From Pontibacillus salipaludis (GTDB taxonomy: Bacteria > Bacillota > Bacilli > Bacillales > BH030062), in the NCBI RefSeq assembly GCF_014642405.1, contig NZ_BMIN01000022.1, forward strand, positions 1-64,000: DNA of 64,000 nt, in the 5' to 3' direction. Made by a program: the position numbers and the translations under genes. The notes below the pieces were generated by a model, which did not search any database, was not told where the DNA came from, and worked only from the letters and a program-made list of their open reading frames with translations. Below are positions 25,266 through 34,282 of this stretch, piece by piece; position 1 is the stretch's first letter; each line of letters opens with the position of its first letter.

Positions 25266-26435
25266 ATGCTAACCCTTATTCAGAATGGTGATGTATATGC
25301 GCCACGTTATATAGGAAAAAAAGACATATTACTCGTAGATCAAAAAATTGGAGCGATCAGAGATTCGATACCGGTTCCGGAGAACTTTGTGGATATTAAA
25401 GTCATTGATGCAACTGGTAAAAGAATCGTTCCTGGTTTTATTGATTCCCATGTACACATTACAGGAGGAGGTGGAGAGGGTAGCTATAAGACTCGAACGC
25501 CAGAACTTCAGTTAACAGACGCTACGCTTAGTGGAGTCACGACTCTTGTAGGTGTGCTAGGGACAGATGGAACCACCCGGACAATGACGAACCTTGTTGC
25601 CAAGGCGAGAGCTTTGCGAGAGGAAGGCATCAGTTGCTATGCTCATACAGGTTCTTATCAGGTTCCTGTGAAGACGTTAACGGGTAAGATCGAGGATGAC
25701 CTTATTTTAATTGACCTTATTATTGGGGCGGGCGAAATTGCAATAGCCGATCACCGCTCTTCCCAACCAACTGTTGAGGAATTGGCGAAAATTGCTTCAC
25801 AGGCTCGTGTAGGTGGAATTCTCTCTGGTAAAGCGGGGATTGTAAATGTTCACGTCGGTGATAGTGCGGATGGGGTTTCGATCCTTGAAGAGATTGCCGA
25901 TGGAACAGATATCCCGATTAAACAGTTTTACCCGACCCATATGAACCGGAATCCGCTACTTTTTGAAGCAGGTATTCAATACGCGTTAAAAGGCGGTTAT
26001 GTTGATTTTACTACAAGTACCATTCCGAAGTTTCTTGAAGAAGGTGAAGTAAAATGTGGCCGCGCGCTAAAAAGGATGCTTGAGGCGGGTGTACCTGTAG
26101 AGCAAATCACGTTTACTTCAGATGGCCAGGCAAGTTTACCTGATTTTGACGAAAAGGGAGACTTTATTGGCTTGAAGTTAGGGAAAGTCGATACGCTATA
26201 TAAAGCTGTGAGGGAAGCGGTGATAGAAGAAGGCGTGGAGCTAGAAGTGGCCATCCAAACGGTTACGAGTAATCCAGCTCACATTCTAAAGCTTACTCAT
26301 AAAGGAGAGCTGTCAAAAGGGAAAGATGCGGATCTTGTCATACTTGATGAAGACCTTCAAGTGGATACAGTATTTGCCCTTGGAAGGCTTATGGTTGAGG
26401 GGAAAGAAGCTGTTGTTAAGGGTACGTTTGAATAG
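25266..26435 (+). CDS. iadA: Isoaspartyl dipeptidase (beta-aspartyl peptidase)
   Basis: A 389-aa amidohydrolase that cleaves beta-aspartyl dipeptides left from damaged proteins, usually with two zinc ions. The metal ligands are visible: GFIDSHVHITGGGGEG (His pair at about 66 and 68), HTGSYQVP, HVGD near residue 197, HMNR near 226 and FTSDGQAS (Asp near 281). Length equals that of E. coli IadA. It starts 24 bp after the YfcC stop, so both are in one sigma-54 operon. Confidence 0.94.
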   Translation: MLTLIQNGDVYAPRYIGKKDILLVDQKIGAIRDSIPVPENFVDIKVIDATGKRIVPGFIDSHVHITGGGGEGSYKTRTPELQLTDATLSGVTTLVGVLGTDGTTRTMTNLVAKARALREEGISCYAHTGSYQVPVKTLTGKIEDDLILIDLIIGAGEIAIADHRSSQPTVEELAKIASQARVGGILSGKAGIVNVHVGDSADGVSILEEIADGTDIPIKQFYPTHMNRNPLLFEAGIQYALKGGYVDFTTSTIPKFLEEGEVKCGRALKRMLEAGVPVEQITFTSDGQASLPDFDEKGDFIGLKLGKVDTLYKAVREAVIEEGVELEVAIQTVTSNPAHILKLTHKGELSKGKDADLVILDEDLQVDTVFALGRLMVEGKEAVVKGTFE

Positions 26436-26453
26436 ATTACATTTTTACGATCG

Positions 26454-26486
26454 AAACGACCAGAGAATAGGCTCTGGTCGTTTTTG
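26454..26486 (+). terminator. Terminator of the yfcC-iadA operon
   Basis: AAACGACCAGAG, a five-base loop, then the complementary arm and TTTTT. Confidence 0.9.
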
Positions 26487-26572
26487 TAGTTTATGAAAGT
26501 CTGGAGATAGAGGGTCTAATTCGTTCCATTATGGGGAAACGTGTAAGTAAAAGAACGGAAGGGATCGATCAG

Positions 26573-27637
26573 ATGAAATACATAGTAGTTGGTATATTTG
26601 CTCTATCATTAGTTGCGTGTCAGGCAGGAGAGAAAAACCAGGAAGCTGAACCTGTTACGAAGGATCAAACGGACAGGGGAGAGGTTATTGCAAAGAATCT
26701 GGATGTACCTTGGGATATCAATAAAGTGGGGGATTCATTTTATATTAGTGAGCGTAGCGGAACGATCGTAAAAGTCCTAGGAGATGGAACGAAAGAAGAG
26801 ATGCCTCTTCGTTTAGAGAAGCAAGTCGTTCAACAAGGAGAAGGTGGTTTGCTTGGTTTTGTGCTTCATCCTGATTTCGATAACAACCGTTTAGCGTTTC
26901 TGTACCATACGTATGAAGCTCAGGGGCGATTTAATCGAGTGATTACGGTGAAGCTTGAGGATCATGCTTGGAGGGAGCAGGATGTTCTTATTAACCGAAT
27001 TCCAGGTAGCAATATTCATAATGGGGGACGCTTGGAAATTGGGCCCGATCAGCTTCTTTATATTTCTACAGGTGACGCTGCGAATGAGAGTAGTGCGCAG
27101 GATCGAAATAGCCTTGCGGGTAAAATTTTGCGTATGAATCTTGATGGTTCAATCCCTTCAGATAACCCTTTTGCTAACTCGTACATTTACAGTTACGGTC
27201 ATCGTAATCCCCAAGGAATGACGTGGGCTGAGGATGGTACGATGTATGCAGCTGAACATGGCTCTAGAGCTTATGATGAAATTAATTTAATTAAAAAAGG
27301 TTCAAACTATGGCTGGCCTGTGATCCGTGGAGATGAACAGAAAGCTGGTATGGAGAAACCCTTATTTCACTCCGGTAAAGACACTTGGGCTCCTTCAGGC
27401 TTGAGATATAATAACGAAAAGCTCTATATGGCTGGTTTGCGAGGAGAGCAGATAAGAGAATTTGATTTAAAGAAAGGGACGTCTCGTATATATAAGGATG
27501 GAGTAGGTCGTGTTCGCGATTTGATGATAGAAGAAAATACTCTGTACTTTGTAACGAATAATACGGATGGAAGGGGCACACCGGAACCTGATGACGACAA
27601 ACTCTACCGTACTGATTTGATGGATCAGTCGCAGTAA
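26573..27637 (+). CDS. Lipoprotein glucose/sorbosone dehydrogenase-like beta-propeller
   Basis: A 354-aa extracellular lipoprotein of the PQQ-dependent soluble aldose dehydrogenase (Asd/YliI) family. ATG at 26573 is preferred to upstream codons because GAAGGGA lies before it and the protein then begins with a normal signal peptide and lipobox LSLVAC (Cys16). Propeller blades show LDVPWDIN, GEGGLLGFVLHPDF, NIHNGGRLEIGPD and SYGHRNPQGMTW, including the histidine that acts as catalytic base in relatives. PQQ supply is doubtful in Bacillaceae, so the cofactor and true substrate are open. Confidence 0.88.
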   Translation: MKYIVVGIFALSLVACQAGEKNQEAEPVTKDQTDRGEVIAKNLDVPWDINKVGDSFYISERSGTIVKVLGDGTKEEMPLRLEKQVVQQGEGGLLGFVLHPDFDNNRLAFLYHTYEAQGRFNRVITVKLEDHAWREQDVLINRIPGSNIHNGGRLEIGPDQLLYISTGDAANESSAQDRNSLAGKILRMNLDGSIPSDNPFANSYIYSYGHRNPQGMTWAEDGTMYAAEHGSRAYDEINLIKKGSNYGWPVIRGDEQKAGMEKPLFHSGKDTWAPSGLRYNNEKLYMAGLRGEQIREFDLKKGTSRIYKDGVGRVRDLMIEENTLYFVTNNTDGRGTPEPDDDKLYRTDLMDQSQ

Positions 27638-27705
27638 AGTGTCACATTCACCCAGTCAAAAGAATACACTAACATCGACTTAAGAAACATAAAGGGGAGA
27701 TAAAT

Positions 27706-28296
27706 GTGTATCAACAGCAACCATTTAATATGCAAATGCCACAGCAAGGCATGGGTCAAGGTAACGGAATGCAAATGCCACAGCAAGGCATGGGTCAAGG
27801 AAATGGAATGCAAATGCCACAGCAGGGCATGGGTCAAGGAAATGGAATGCAAATGCCACAGCAGGGCATGGGTCAAGGAAATGGAATGCAAATGCCACAG
27901 CAGGGCATGGGCCAAGGTAACGGAATGCAAATGCCACAACAAGGTATGGGGCAAGGGGGAGGAATGTCGCCTTCTCAAAATATGAGTATGAAAGATAAGC
28001 AAAATCAAGCGAACAGTCACATGCATTACTTTGTAGTTATTGAAATGCAGGATGGTGCTCAATATGAAGGAATTATTGATGAAGTAGATAAAGAAAATGT
28101 CTACATGCTTGTTCCGATGGGTGATGAGGAAGATGATGAATCACCAGATGAGCGCCAGTTTGGATATGGCGGATATGGTGGTTACGGAGGATATGGTGGT
28201 TATGGATATGGTTACCCAAGACGCTTCCGTCGCTTCAGAAGATATCGCTTCCCATTCTTCGGAATTGGCCGTTTGTTCTATCCGTTTTTCTATTAA
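27706..28296 (+). CDS. Repeat-rich coat-like protein (QMPQQGMGQGNGM repeats, Gly-Tyr and Arg-rich tail)
   Basis: A 196-aa protein starting at GTG 27706; ATG two bases earlier is in another frame, and AAGGGGAG serves GTG. Residues about 7-88 contain six tandem 13-residue units QMPQQGMGQGNGM. A compact domain follows (YFVVIEMQDGAQYEGIIDEV, about 106-125) that looks like a small Sm-like barrel, then a GYGGYGGYGG run (about 154-165), an Arg/Phe-rich patch and an aromatic end. Composition suggests a structural, spore-coat or surface protein. No signal peptide. The link with sporulation is inference. Confidence 0.75.
   Translation: MYQQQPFNMQMPQQGMGQGNGMQMPQQGMGQGNGMQMPQQGMGQGNGMQMPQQGMGQGNGMQMPQQGMGQGNGMQMPQQGMGQGGGMSPSQNMSMKDKQNQANSHMHYFVVIEMQDGAQYEGIIDEVDKENVYMLVPMGDEEDDESPDERQFGYGGYGGYGGYGGYGYGYPRRFRRFRRYRFPFFGIGRLFYPFFY
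27728..27961 (+). repeat. 39-bp tandem repeat (six copies) within the coat-like gene
   Basis: The 39-bp unit CAAATGCCACAGCAAGGCAT plus 19 further bases recurs in frame six times. Central copies are almost identical at DNA level and the outermost ones more divergent, a sign of recent slippage or unequal crossing-over. All six frames stay largely open across it, giving spurious open frames. Confidence 0.88.
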
Positions 28297-28318
28297 TCAA
28301 ACGTTTGATCAATAAAGG

Positions 28319-28345
28319 AAGAGGCCCTATAAATGGGCCTCTTTT
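28319..28345 (+). terminator. Terminator of the coat-like gene
   Basis: AAGAGGCCC and GGGCCTCTT arms followed by TT. Confidence 0.85.
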
Positions 28346-28477
28346 CATTTGAATCCACCTCCCATAAATTACTGTCTACCCCCAGTGGAAAATGTCTTGC
28401 TGTGAAACGCTTGCACGTAATATACTCTTCTATAGTATTATGCGTGATTAATGAAAAGAGATCGAGAGGAATACATC

Positions 28478-29824
28478 GTGGAATTTTTAACAACAACATT
28501 TGAACAGATCAACAGCTTTTTGTGGGGCCCCGTTATGCTCCTGTTCCTACTTGGGACAGGTGTTTGGTTAACGATACAGCTTAGATTCATTCAAGTTCGC
28601 TTTTTAGGAGAAGGGTTTAAACGAACGTTTGCCCCATTGTTTAAAAAGCAGGAGGAAGACGGAATTAATTCGTTTAAAGCACTTGCTACGTCCATTTCAG
28701 CACAAGTGGGTACGGGTAACCTTGCTGGTGTGGCAACGGCAATAGCTGCTGGTGGTCCTGGGGCGATATTCTGGATGTGGATTAGTTCTTTCTTTGGCAT
28801 GGCAACGATCTTCGCTGAAGCGGTACTTTCGCAAGTGTATAAAGTGAAAAAAGGAGATCAGGTCTATGGTGGTCCTGCTTATTATATAAGAGATGGTCTC
28901 GGTAGTCGCTGGCTTGCAGGCTTTTTTGCAATTGCTATTATATTCGCGCTAGGATTTGTAGGTAACATGGTGCAATCCAATGCGATTACTGTGGCGATGA
29001 ACCAAGCGGTGGGTAACCATTCTCAATTGTTTAACGTAGCTTTAGGCGTACTTATTGCCTTCTTTGTTGGGCTTATTTTATTTGGAGGCATTAGCCGGAT
29101 TTCTACATTCGCTGGAAACGTTGTTCCGGTTATGGCGCTGCTTTATATCATCGGGAGCCTTGTTATATTAGTTCTCCATGCCGATCAGGTTATTCCAACG
29201 CTTGGGCTAATCGTTCAATCAGCCATTAGCCCAGAAGCTGCGGGTGGTGGTGTACTTGGTGCGACGATTAAAGAAGCTGTGCGTTATGGAATTGCGCGTG
29301 GACTATTTTCAAATGAAGCAGGTATGGGTTCAACGCCACATGCTCATGCTGTTGCAAACGTGAAGCACCCAGCTCAACAAGGATTAGTTGCGATGGTTGG
29401 TGTGTTTATTGATACAGTCGTTATATGTACGTTGACAGCTATGGTTGTATTGTTAACAGATGCTCATAAATCGGGATTAGAAGCGAGTGCGATTACGCAA
29501 GAAGGGTTTGCGCGAGGATTGGGCTCATTCGGAACGCCGTTTATCGCGATATGTTTACTTTTCTTTGCTTTTACGACGATCCTGGGATGGGCTTATTTCG
29601 GAGAAGTGAATGTGAAGTTTCTGTTTGGAGAAAAAGGTGTTCCATTTTACCGTAGTATTGTTTTAATTTGCATCGTATTAGGAGCTCTCGTTCAAGTTGA
29701 TTTTGTTTGGGAGATGGCTGATACGTTTAACGCTTTAATGGTCATTCCAAACATTCTTGCTCTCATTGGCTTAACGAAAATGATTAAAGAAACATGGAAG
29801 ACATACTTACATGACTTCCGCTAG
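28478..29824 (+). CDS. Sodium:alanine symporter family (AGCS) protein, paralogue 1
   Basis: A 448-aa membrane carrier with about 11 helices. It imports alanine or glycine (glutamine in some members) with Na+. GTG at 28478 is chosen over ATG at 28451 because GAGAGGA precedes it and the product then starts MEFLTTTFEQINSFLWG as in relatives. Family signatures include GTGNLAGVATAIAAGGPGA (about 76-95) and RGLFSNEAGMGSTPHAHA (about 275-292). A second, less similar paralogue is at 56502. Ends in a two-way hairpin shared with the NhaC-like gene. Confidence 0.92.
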   Translation: MEFLTTTFEQINSFLWGPVMLLFLLGTGVWLTIQLRFIQVRFLGEGFKRTFAPLFKKQEEDGINSFKALATSISAQVGTGNLAGVATAIAAGGPGAIFWMWISSFFGMATIFAEAVLSQVYKVKKGDQVYGGPAYYIRDGLGSRWLAGFFAIAIIFALGFVGNMVQSNAITVAMNQAVGNHSQLFNVALGVLIAFFVGLILFGGISRISTFAGNVVPVMALLYIIGSLVILVLHADQVIPTLGLIVQSAISPEAAGGGVLGATIKEAVRYGIARGLFSNEAGMGSTPHAHAVANVKHPAQQGLVAMVGVFIDTVVICTLTAMVVLLTDAHKSGLEASAITQEGFARGLGSFGTPFIAICLLFFAFTTILGWAYFGEVNVKFLFGEKGVPFYRSIVLICIVLGALVQVDFVWEMADTFNALMVIPNILALIGLTKMIKETWKTYLHDFR

Positions 29825-29831
29825 ATGAACA

Positions 29832-29884
29832 AAGGGGACAGGCCCCCTGTAGCGTGTTAACGTGCTACAGGGAACCTGTCCCCT
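29832..29884. terminator. Long bidirectional hairpin between AGCS and NhaC-like genes
   Basis: AAGGGGACAGG..CCCTGTAGC pairs with GCTACAGGG..CCTGTCCCCTT around GTGTTAAC. The right arm includes the last codons of the NhaC-like gene, so that protein's C-terminal residues are encoded by hairpin DNA. Confidence 0.85.
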
Positions 29885-31281
29885 TCTTGTTTCTCATCTT
29901 GTTCTGCTTGAGGGTCTGCTTTTGTAATAGAGATCCCGGTGTACCCGTAGAATAGGTTGATGCCGATTACGAGATAAGCAAAGAAGATAAATGGTATGAA
30001 GCTATAAGGGCTAACATTTGTGATGTTGCTGACAAACAGTGCCGTTACTCCCCATGGAACCAAGTTGATTCCTACAGTACCCGCTGCTTCAACAGTACGA
30101 GATAAGTTCTTAGGATGGATCCCTTGTTTCTCGTATGCCTCAGCCATGGCGCGAGATGGAAGAATAACGGATAAATACTGCTCACCACTCGTAAAGGCAA
30201 CTACAAGCGTTGAGAGAACTGTTCGTAACACGAGTGATCCTGTGGATTGGATCGTATTGACGATGCGATTTAATAGAACTGTGAAGATTCCTGTTCCTTC
30301 AAGTACACCGCCAAGTGCTGTTGCAGTGATGATTAAGCCGATTGTCGGAAGCATGGATGTCACGCCTCCGCCTTGATCGAATAAAGCATTTAATGTCTCT
30401 GAACTTGTGCTTGGAGCAAAGCCGTCGGTCATGGCGCCCATAATCTGAGCAAGTGAACTGTCTTGAACGAAGAAGGCAACGATTCCCCCGGTCACACTCA
30501 CGATCACAAGAGATGGGACTGCTGGCAATCGCTTCACGATTAAGACAATCGTAATGACTGGTAAAGCCAGTAGCAATGGGTGAATGGTAAACGTGTCAGT
30601 TAAGCCATTCATGATGGAGGAGATCTTCTCTGATTGCCCGGCCTCTCCTCCTGCATTTAAACCAAGGAACCAGAATAAAATTAAACTAATGGCGAATGCA
30701 GGAATCGTATCCCAAAGCATGTGTCGCACGTGATCAAAGAGGTTTACCCCAACCATAGCAGGGGCGATGTTGGTTGTATCAGATAGCGGTGAAATCTTGT
30801 CACCGAAGAATGCACCTGATACTAATGCGCCGACAATAAATGGGTCTGGTATCCCCATGCCGGCTCCAATGGCCATAAATGCCACACCAACTGTTGCAAT
30901 GGCGGTGAATGAACTTCCGAGTGTAATGGCCACAATACCTGTTGTTAAGGCAATGGTAGGGAGAAATAGACTCGGTTTAATAAACTCTAATCCGTAATAG
31001 ATAATAGAAGGGATTGTGCCGCTTAACATCCACGACCCAACGATGGTGCCGATAATAAAAAGGATGAAGATAGCAGGCAAGGCCCTTGAAACACCGGTTT
31101 TCATATATTCTTGTAGCTCGTCCCATGAGTTTCCTGTAATCATTCCAACGATACTCGTAGCAACAATTCCGATGATTAAGGGCAGGAACATTCCTAATTC
31201 ATTCGGAATGGAGTACGCAGCCGCTGCAATAAGTGCTGCTGGTGGGAACAAAGCTAGTAGAAAGCTAGGTTGTTTATTCAT
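29857..31281 (-). CDS. nhaC: NhaC family Na+/H+ antiporter
   Basis: A 474-aa membrane antiporter with about 12 helices, expected to expel Na+ in exchange for protons, or to act as a malate/lactate-type exchanger as some NhaC relatives do. ATG at 31281 is used because AAAGGA precedes it; in-frame ATGs upstream lack this. Family signatures: LGSSFTAIATVGVAFMAIG, GAFFGDKISPLSDTTNIAPA (about 172-191) and the C-terminal VPWGVTALFVSNI. The final residues (RFPVAR) come from the right arm of a terminator hairpin. Cation choice is inferred. Confidence 0.9.
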   Translation of the reverse strand: MNKQPSFLLALFPPAALIAAAAYSIPNELGMFLPLIIGIVATSIVGMITGNSWDELQEYMKTGVSRALPAIFILFIIGTIVGSWMLSGTIPSIIYYGLEFIKPSLFLPTIALTTGIVAITLGSSFTAIATVGVAFMAIGAGMGIPDPFIVGALVSGAFFGDKISPLSDTTNIAPAMVGVNLFDHVRHMLWDTIPAFAISLILFWFLGLNAGGEAGQSEKISSIMNGLTDTFTIHPLLLALPVITIVLIVKRLPAVPSLVIVSVTGGIVAFFVQDSSLAQIMGAMTDGFAPSTSSETLNALFDQGGGVTSMLPTIGLIITATALGGVLEGTGIFTVLLNRIVNTIQSTGSLVLRTVLSTLVVAFTSGEQYLSVILPSRAMAEAYEKQGIHPKNLSRTVEAAGTVGINLVPWGVTALFVSNITNVSPYSFIPFIFFAYLVIGINLFYGYTGISITKADPQAEQDEKQEGDRFPVAR

Positions 31282-31397
31282 AGAGTGCATTCCTTTCATA
31301 GGAGAAAATCTAAGATGTATGCAATTCACTTTAGTGCTTTTATGCTTTTACTCACTAAAATATTTTACGTGCATCGGTCTGAATTGTCAACTTGATC

Positions 31398-31640
31398 GTG
31401 GAGCGACGGCTGGAAAAGAGAGCGTCACGGCGAGAAAGTGGAGAGCGACGGCCGAAAAAGAGGGTGTCACGGCGAGAAAGTGTGTCGCGATGGCCGAAAA
31501 AGAGGGTGTCACGGCGAGAAAGTGGAGAGCGACGGCTGAAAAAGATGGCGTCACGGCGAGAAAGTGGAGAGCGACGGCTGAAAAAGATGGCGTCACGGCG
31601 AGAAAATGGGTCATGACGGCCGAAAAAGGAAAGAGCACAG
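31398..31640. repeat. 42-bp minisatellite (about five to six copies)
   Basis: Tandem units of 42 bp, each made of two related 21-bp halves: AGCGACGGCTGAAAAAGATG and GTCACGGCGAGAAAGTGGAG. The units differ at a few positions and fade into the flanks. The region is 58% or so G+C-like in look compared with its AT-rich neighbours. It lies between the NhaC-like gene and mreBH, with no ribosome site. Long open frames on both strands are by-products of the repeat period being a multiple of three. Confidence 0.85.
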
Positions 31641-31698
31641 CCTAAAAGCCACGCTCAACGACCCAAAAAGCTAACGGCACGGCCCGAAAATTCATAAC

Positions 31699-31735
31699 AA
31701 AAAAGCTGTCCTAACAAAGTTAAGACAGCTTTTTC
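31699..31735 (-). terminator. Terminator of mreBH
   Basis: AAAAAGCTGTC and GACAGCTTTTT arms directly after the mreBH stop; symmetrical A/T runs. Confidence 0.85.
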
Positions 31736-32743
31736 TTATTTTGCAGCTTTTTGAAGTTTTTGGATCATTTGTAGAGAACGGCCTGTGCCGATTGCAACAG
31801 ACTCCAATGGGTTTGGAGCAAGGTGAACAGGAACGGAGATCTCGTTGCTTAACCATTCTTCCATGCCATTTAACAAAGCGCCGCCGCCTGTGATGACAAC
31901 GCCGTGGTCTACAATATCGCCGCTTAGTTCAGGAGGGCAATCTTCTAGGGTAGCACGGACGGTTTCGAGAATGTTTTCAAGATTTTCACGTAAGGCAGAC
32001 TGGACTTCTCCAGAGCTTAGTGTGATTGTCTTAGGTAAGCCAGTGACCATGTCACGGCCACGTACTTCCATCGTTAATTCCTCGTGATCGACTAGCGCAT
32101 AGCCGATGTTGATTTTAATTTCTTCAGCCGTACGTTCACCGATCAGTACATTATAGTTTCGGCGCACGTGTTGAACGATCTCTTCATCCATAGTGTCTCC
32201 GCCATTTCGAACTGAGCGGCAGGATACGACACCACCGAAGGAGATGATGGCTACTTCACTTGTACCACCGCCGATATCAAGCACAACGTTTGCGACAGGA
32301 TCACTTACAGGAAGGTCAGCACCAATAGCTGCTGCTACAGGTTCTTCGATTAAGTGAACATGTTTTGCGCCGTAACTTTTTACAGCGTTATGGATCGCAC
32401 GACGCTCTACCGATGTGGAACCAGATGGGGTGCAAATGACAACGTTCGGTTTACGCATAGAAAGGCCCATTTTCTTACTGACCTTTTTAAGCATTTCTTT
32501 TAACATTTGAGCAGTAATGTCGTAGTCCGCAATAACCCCTTCTCGAAGAGGGCGAATCGGGATGACATTCTTAGGCGTTTTCCCGACCATTTGTTTAGCT
32601 TCTTTCCCGACAGCTAAAACATTTTTTGTTTGTGTATCAATAGCTACAACAGAGGGTTCGTTTAAGACGATCCCTTTATTTTTAGAATAAATTAAAACGT
32701 TCGCAGTACCTAAATCAATACCAATTTCTGCATTAGAAAACAT
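31736..32743 (-). CDS. mreBH: MreB-family rod-shape protein
   Basis: A 335-aa bacterial actin. It forms membrane-associated filaments that guide cell-wall enzymes such as LytE during elongation. The actin ATPase motifs are visible: [14 protein letters not shown] (phosphate 1, about 7-20), [14 protein letters not shown] (phosphate 2, about 158-171) and [13 protein letters not shown] (adenosine, about 284-296). Standing alone, not with mreCD or spoIIID-mbl, and the overall match to B. subtilis MreBH point to that paralogue. Confidence 0.9.
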   Translation of the reverse strand: MFSNAEIGIDLGTANVLIYSKNKGIVLNEPSVVAIDTQTKNVLAVGKEAKQMVGKTPKNVIPIRPLREGVIADYDITAQMLKEMLKKVSKKMGLSMRKPNVVICTPSGSTSVERRAIHNAVKSYGAKHVHLIEEPVAAAIGADLPVSDPVANVVLDIGGGTSEVAIISFGGVVSCRSVRNGGDTMDEEIVQHVRRNYNVLIGERTAEEIKINIGYALVDHEELTMEVRGRDMVTGLPKTITLSSGEVQSALRENLENILETVRATLEDCPPELSGDIVDHGVVITGGGALLNGMEEWLSNEISVPVHLAPNPLESVAIGTGRSLQMIQKLQKAAK

Positions 32744-32880
32744 GTGTAGCGTTCCTCCAATGATGTATTTCTTCCTATAGTTGTTCTCCTATAAGCCAAG
32801 TTTTATGGGGGTGTCGGATGTCGTGATTTGTGCACAATATATTCCAAAATCGCTATTGAAGGGTGAGGTTTTTTAAGCAT

Positions 32881-32914
32881 AAAAAAACAGAGAGCGCTAG
32901 GGCTCTCTGTTTTT
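32881..32914. terminator. Terminator of the DUF2639 gene
   Basis: AACAGAGAGC and GCTCTCTGTT arms with A and T runs, ten bases past the miniprotein stop. Confidence 0.85.
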
Positions 32915-32923
32915 CAAGCAACC

Positions 32924-33058
32924 TTACTTAGCAACTTTGCCGAAGTATAGGTTTGCAAGAATGTGCTTTTTATAGCTTTCAAGCTTACGGCCTTCGTAAC
33001 GGCTCATGCCAGCTTTTTTAAGTTCGTTAACATACCAACCTTTGCTTCCGATATGCAT
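32924..33058 (-). CDS. DUF2639 miniprotein (YflJ-like)
   Basis: A 44-aa basic protein, MHIGSKGWYVNELKKAG followed by RYEGRKLESYKKHILANLYF, the whole-length pattern of the Bacillus YflJ family. ATG at 33058 is chosen since AGAAAGG lies nine bases upstream; the earlier ATG at 33067 has no room for a ribosome site. Function unknown. It is compact, without a membrane segment, and has its own terminator, so it is an independent unit. Confidence 0.88.
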   Translation of the reverse strand: MHIGSKGWYVNELKKAGMSRYEGRKLESYKKHILANLYFGKVAK

Positions 33059-33238
33059 GGCTAACATCCTTTCTTCTATAGCATTTAATAAAGAGCATTA
33101 ATCATCGTTGTCATTGTACCATCTTTCCCAAGCTAGTGAAAGGGTATCCCTTTATTTTTTATATGGGTGGCTAGTACAAAAGTGAGTGCTGATGTTAAAC
33201 TATTGGAAGTAGGTAAGGTATAAGAAAGGGTGTAAGGT

Positions 33239-33991
33239 GTGACATCACAGCACTATTTGTCATATGAAGACATTTTAAAACGTATTGAAATGTTAAATGA
33301 ACAATACGAGTTAAATGATAGATATTTTGCATCTATTACGGATCAGCTGTTGTCTAGCGAACGTTCAGCTGATGAAATCGTAATGGATGGGTTTCAGCAG
33401 TTTCTTCAACAAGTTAATGAAGAAATGAGTAACATGGAACAATTCATGGATGTTAAGGCTTCTTGTTTTATGGGGTGTGCGTTTTGTTGTTACTTCCCTA
33501 TTATCATTACAGAATTAGAAGCTAAAACGATGAAGCGGATTATTGATCATTGGCCGGCAGATCGAAAGCAGCGTATTATGGATCATTTGGAAAAGTGGCA
33601 GAATACGTATAAAGAAGAAATTGACCATGTTACGTCCATTGATCATGAGAATGATCCTGAATTTAAGAAGAAATATATTGCCTCGCAGGTTCCATGTCCG
33701 ATGCTAGATACAGAAAGTAATATGTGCATGGCTTATGAAATTAGGCCGATCCCGTGCCGGACATATGTGAACTATGCGGATCCACAAGTTTGTGCGGATA
33801 ACTACATGCCAAAGGAAACGATCAGTTACGAATTCCTTTATGACTTTTATATGGGCTCTCTAAACGAGGTTCTTCAAGAGTTGTATGAAGATGGGGAAGA
33901 GATGTTCATAGACTATCCATCAGATGTGTGGAACTATGATTATTTGGCGAACTGGGCCAAGCAGTGGATTGCAGAAGAACAACAGAAATAA
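33239..33991 (+). CDS. YkgJ-type cysteine-cluster protein
   Basis: A 250-aa cytoplasmic protein with a putative zinc or iron-sulfur site. The signature CFMGCAFCCYFP (about residues 78-89) and the later cysteines in CPMLDTESNMCMAYEIRPIPC and DPQVC fit the CxxxCxxCC...C...C family, whose biochemical role is unknown. The first 75 residues are helical and acidic. GTG at 33239 follows GAAAGGGTG. Single gene ending at a terminator. Confidence 0.85.
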   Translation: MTSQHYLSYEDILKRIEMLNEQYELNDRYFASITDQLLSSERSADEIVMDGFQQFLQQVNEEMSNMEQFMDVKASCFMGCAFCCYFPIIITELEAKTMKRIIDHWPADRKQRIMDHLEKWQNTYKEEIDHVTSIDHENDPEFKKKYIASQVPCPMLDTESNMCMAYEIRPIPCRTYVNYADPQVCADNYMPKETISYEFLYDFYMGSLNEVLQELYEDGEEMFIDYPSDVWNYDYLANWAKQWIAEEQQK

Positions 33992-34008
33992 TGTAACAAC
34001 TTGTTTAC

Positions 34009-34044
34009 AAAGCCTCCCTTTATGTTACAAGGGAGGCTTTCATT
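34009..34044 (+). terminator. Intrinsic terminator after the cysteine-cluster gene
   Basis: AAAGCCTCCCTT and AAGGGAGGCTTT arms followed by CATTT. Confidence 0.85.
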
Positions 34045-34282
34045 TATAGTCGTCAATAGCATTTCCCTTAAAAATTATACAATTAGAGGATATATATGGA
34101 TTGAACATTGGTGCTGATTAAATCTTCGTTCTAGTTTGGTGTATCAATAATGGAGCCACTTTTTCGGTATTAGAGTTTATTTCAAAAAAGTCTCCCGAGT
34201 AAATTCCTCCCAAAAATATTACATAAAACCCGGTGGTATGATGAATGTGTTCCAAACAAAGAACTCTACAGGAGGAGATTAC

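Noticed and set aside
27625-28062. Minus-strand open frame with HALLWHLHS repeats
   Set aside because: Antisense of the 39-bp coding repeats; the plus-strand gene has a ribosome site, a coherent domain and a terminator.
31398-31640. CRISPR array
   Set aside because: Units are contiguous 42-mers without unique spacers and no cas genes are present; the same holds for the 39-bp coding repeat.
31016-31645. Plus-strand open frame (209 codons) ending in 14-residue repeats TARKWRATAEKDGV
   Set aside because: Its first half is antisense to the NhaC-like gene, it has no ribosome site, and its end is only the 42-bp minisatellite, which is open in several frames on both strands.
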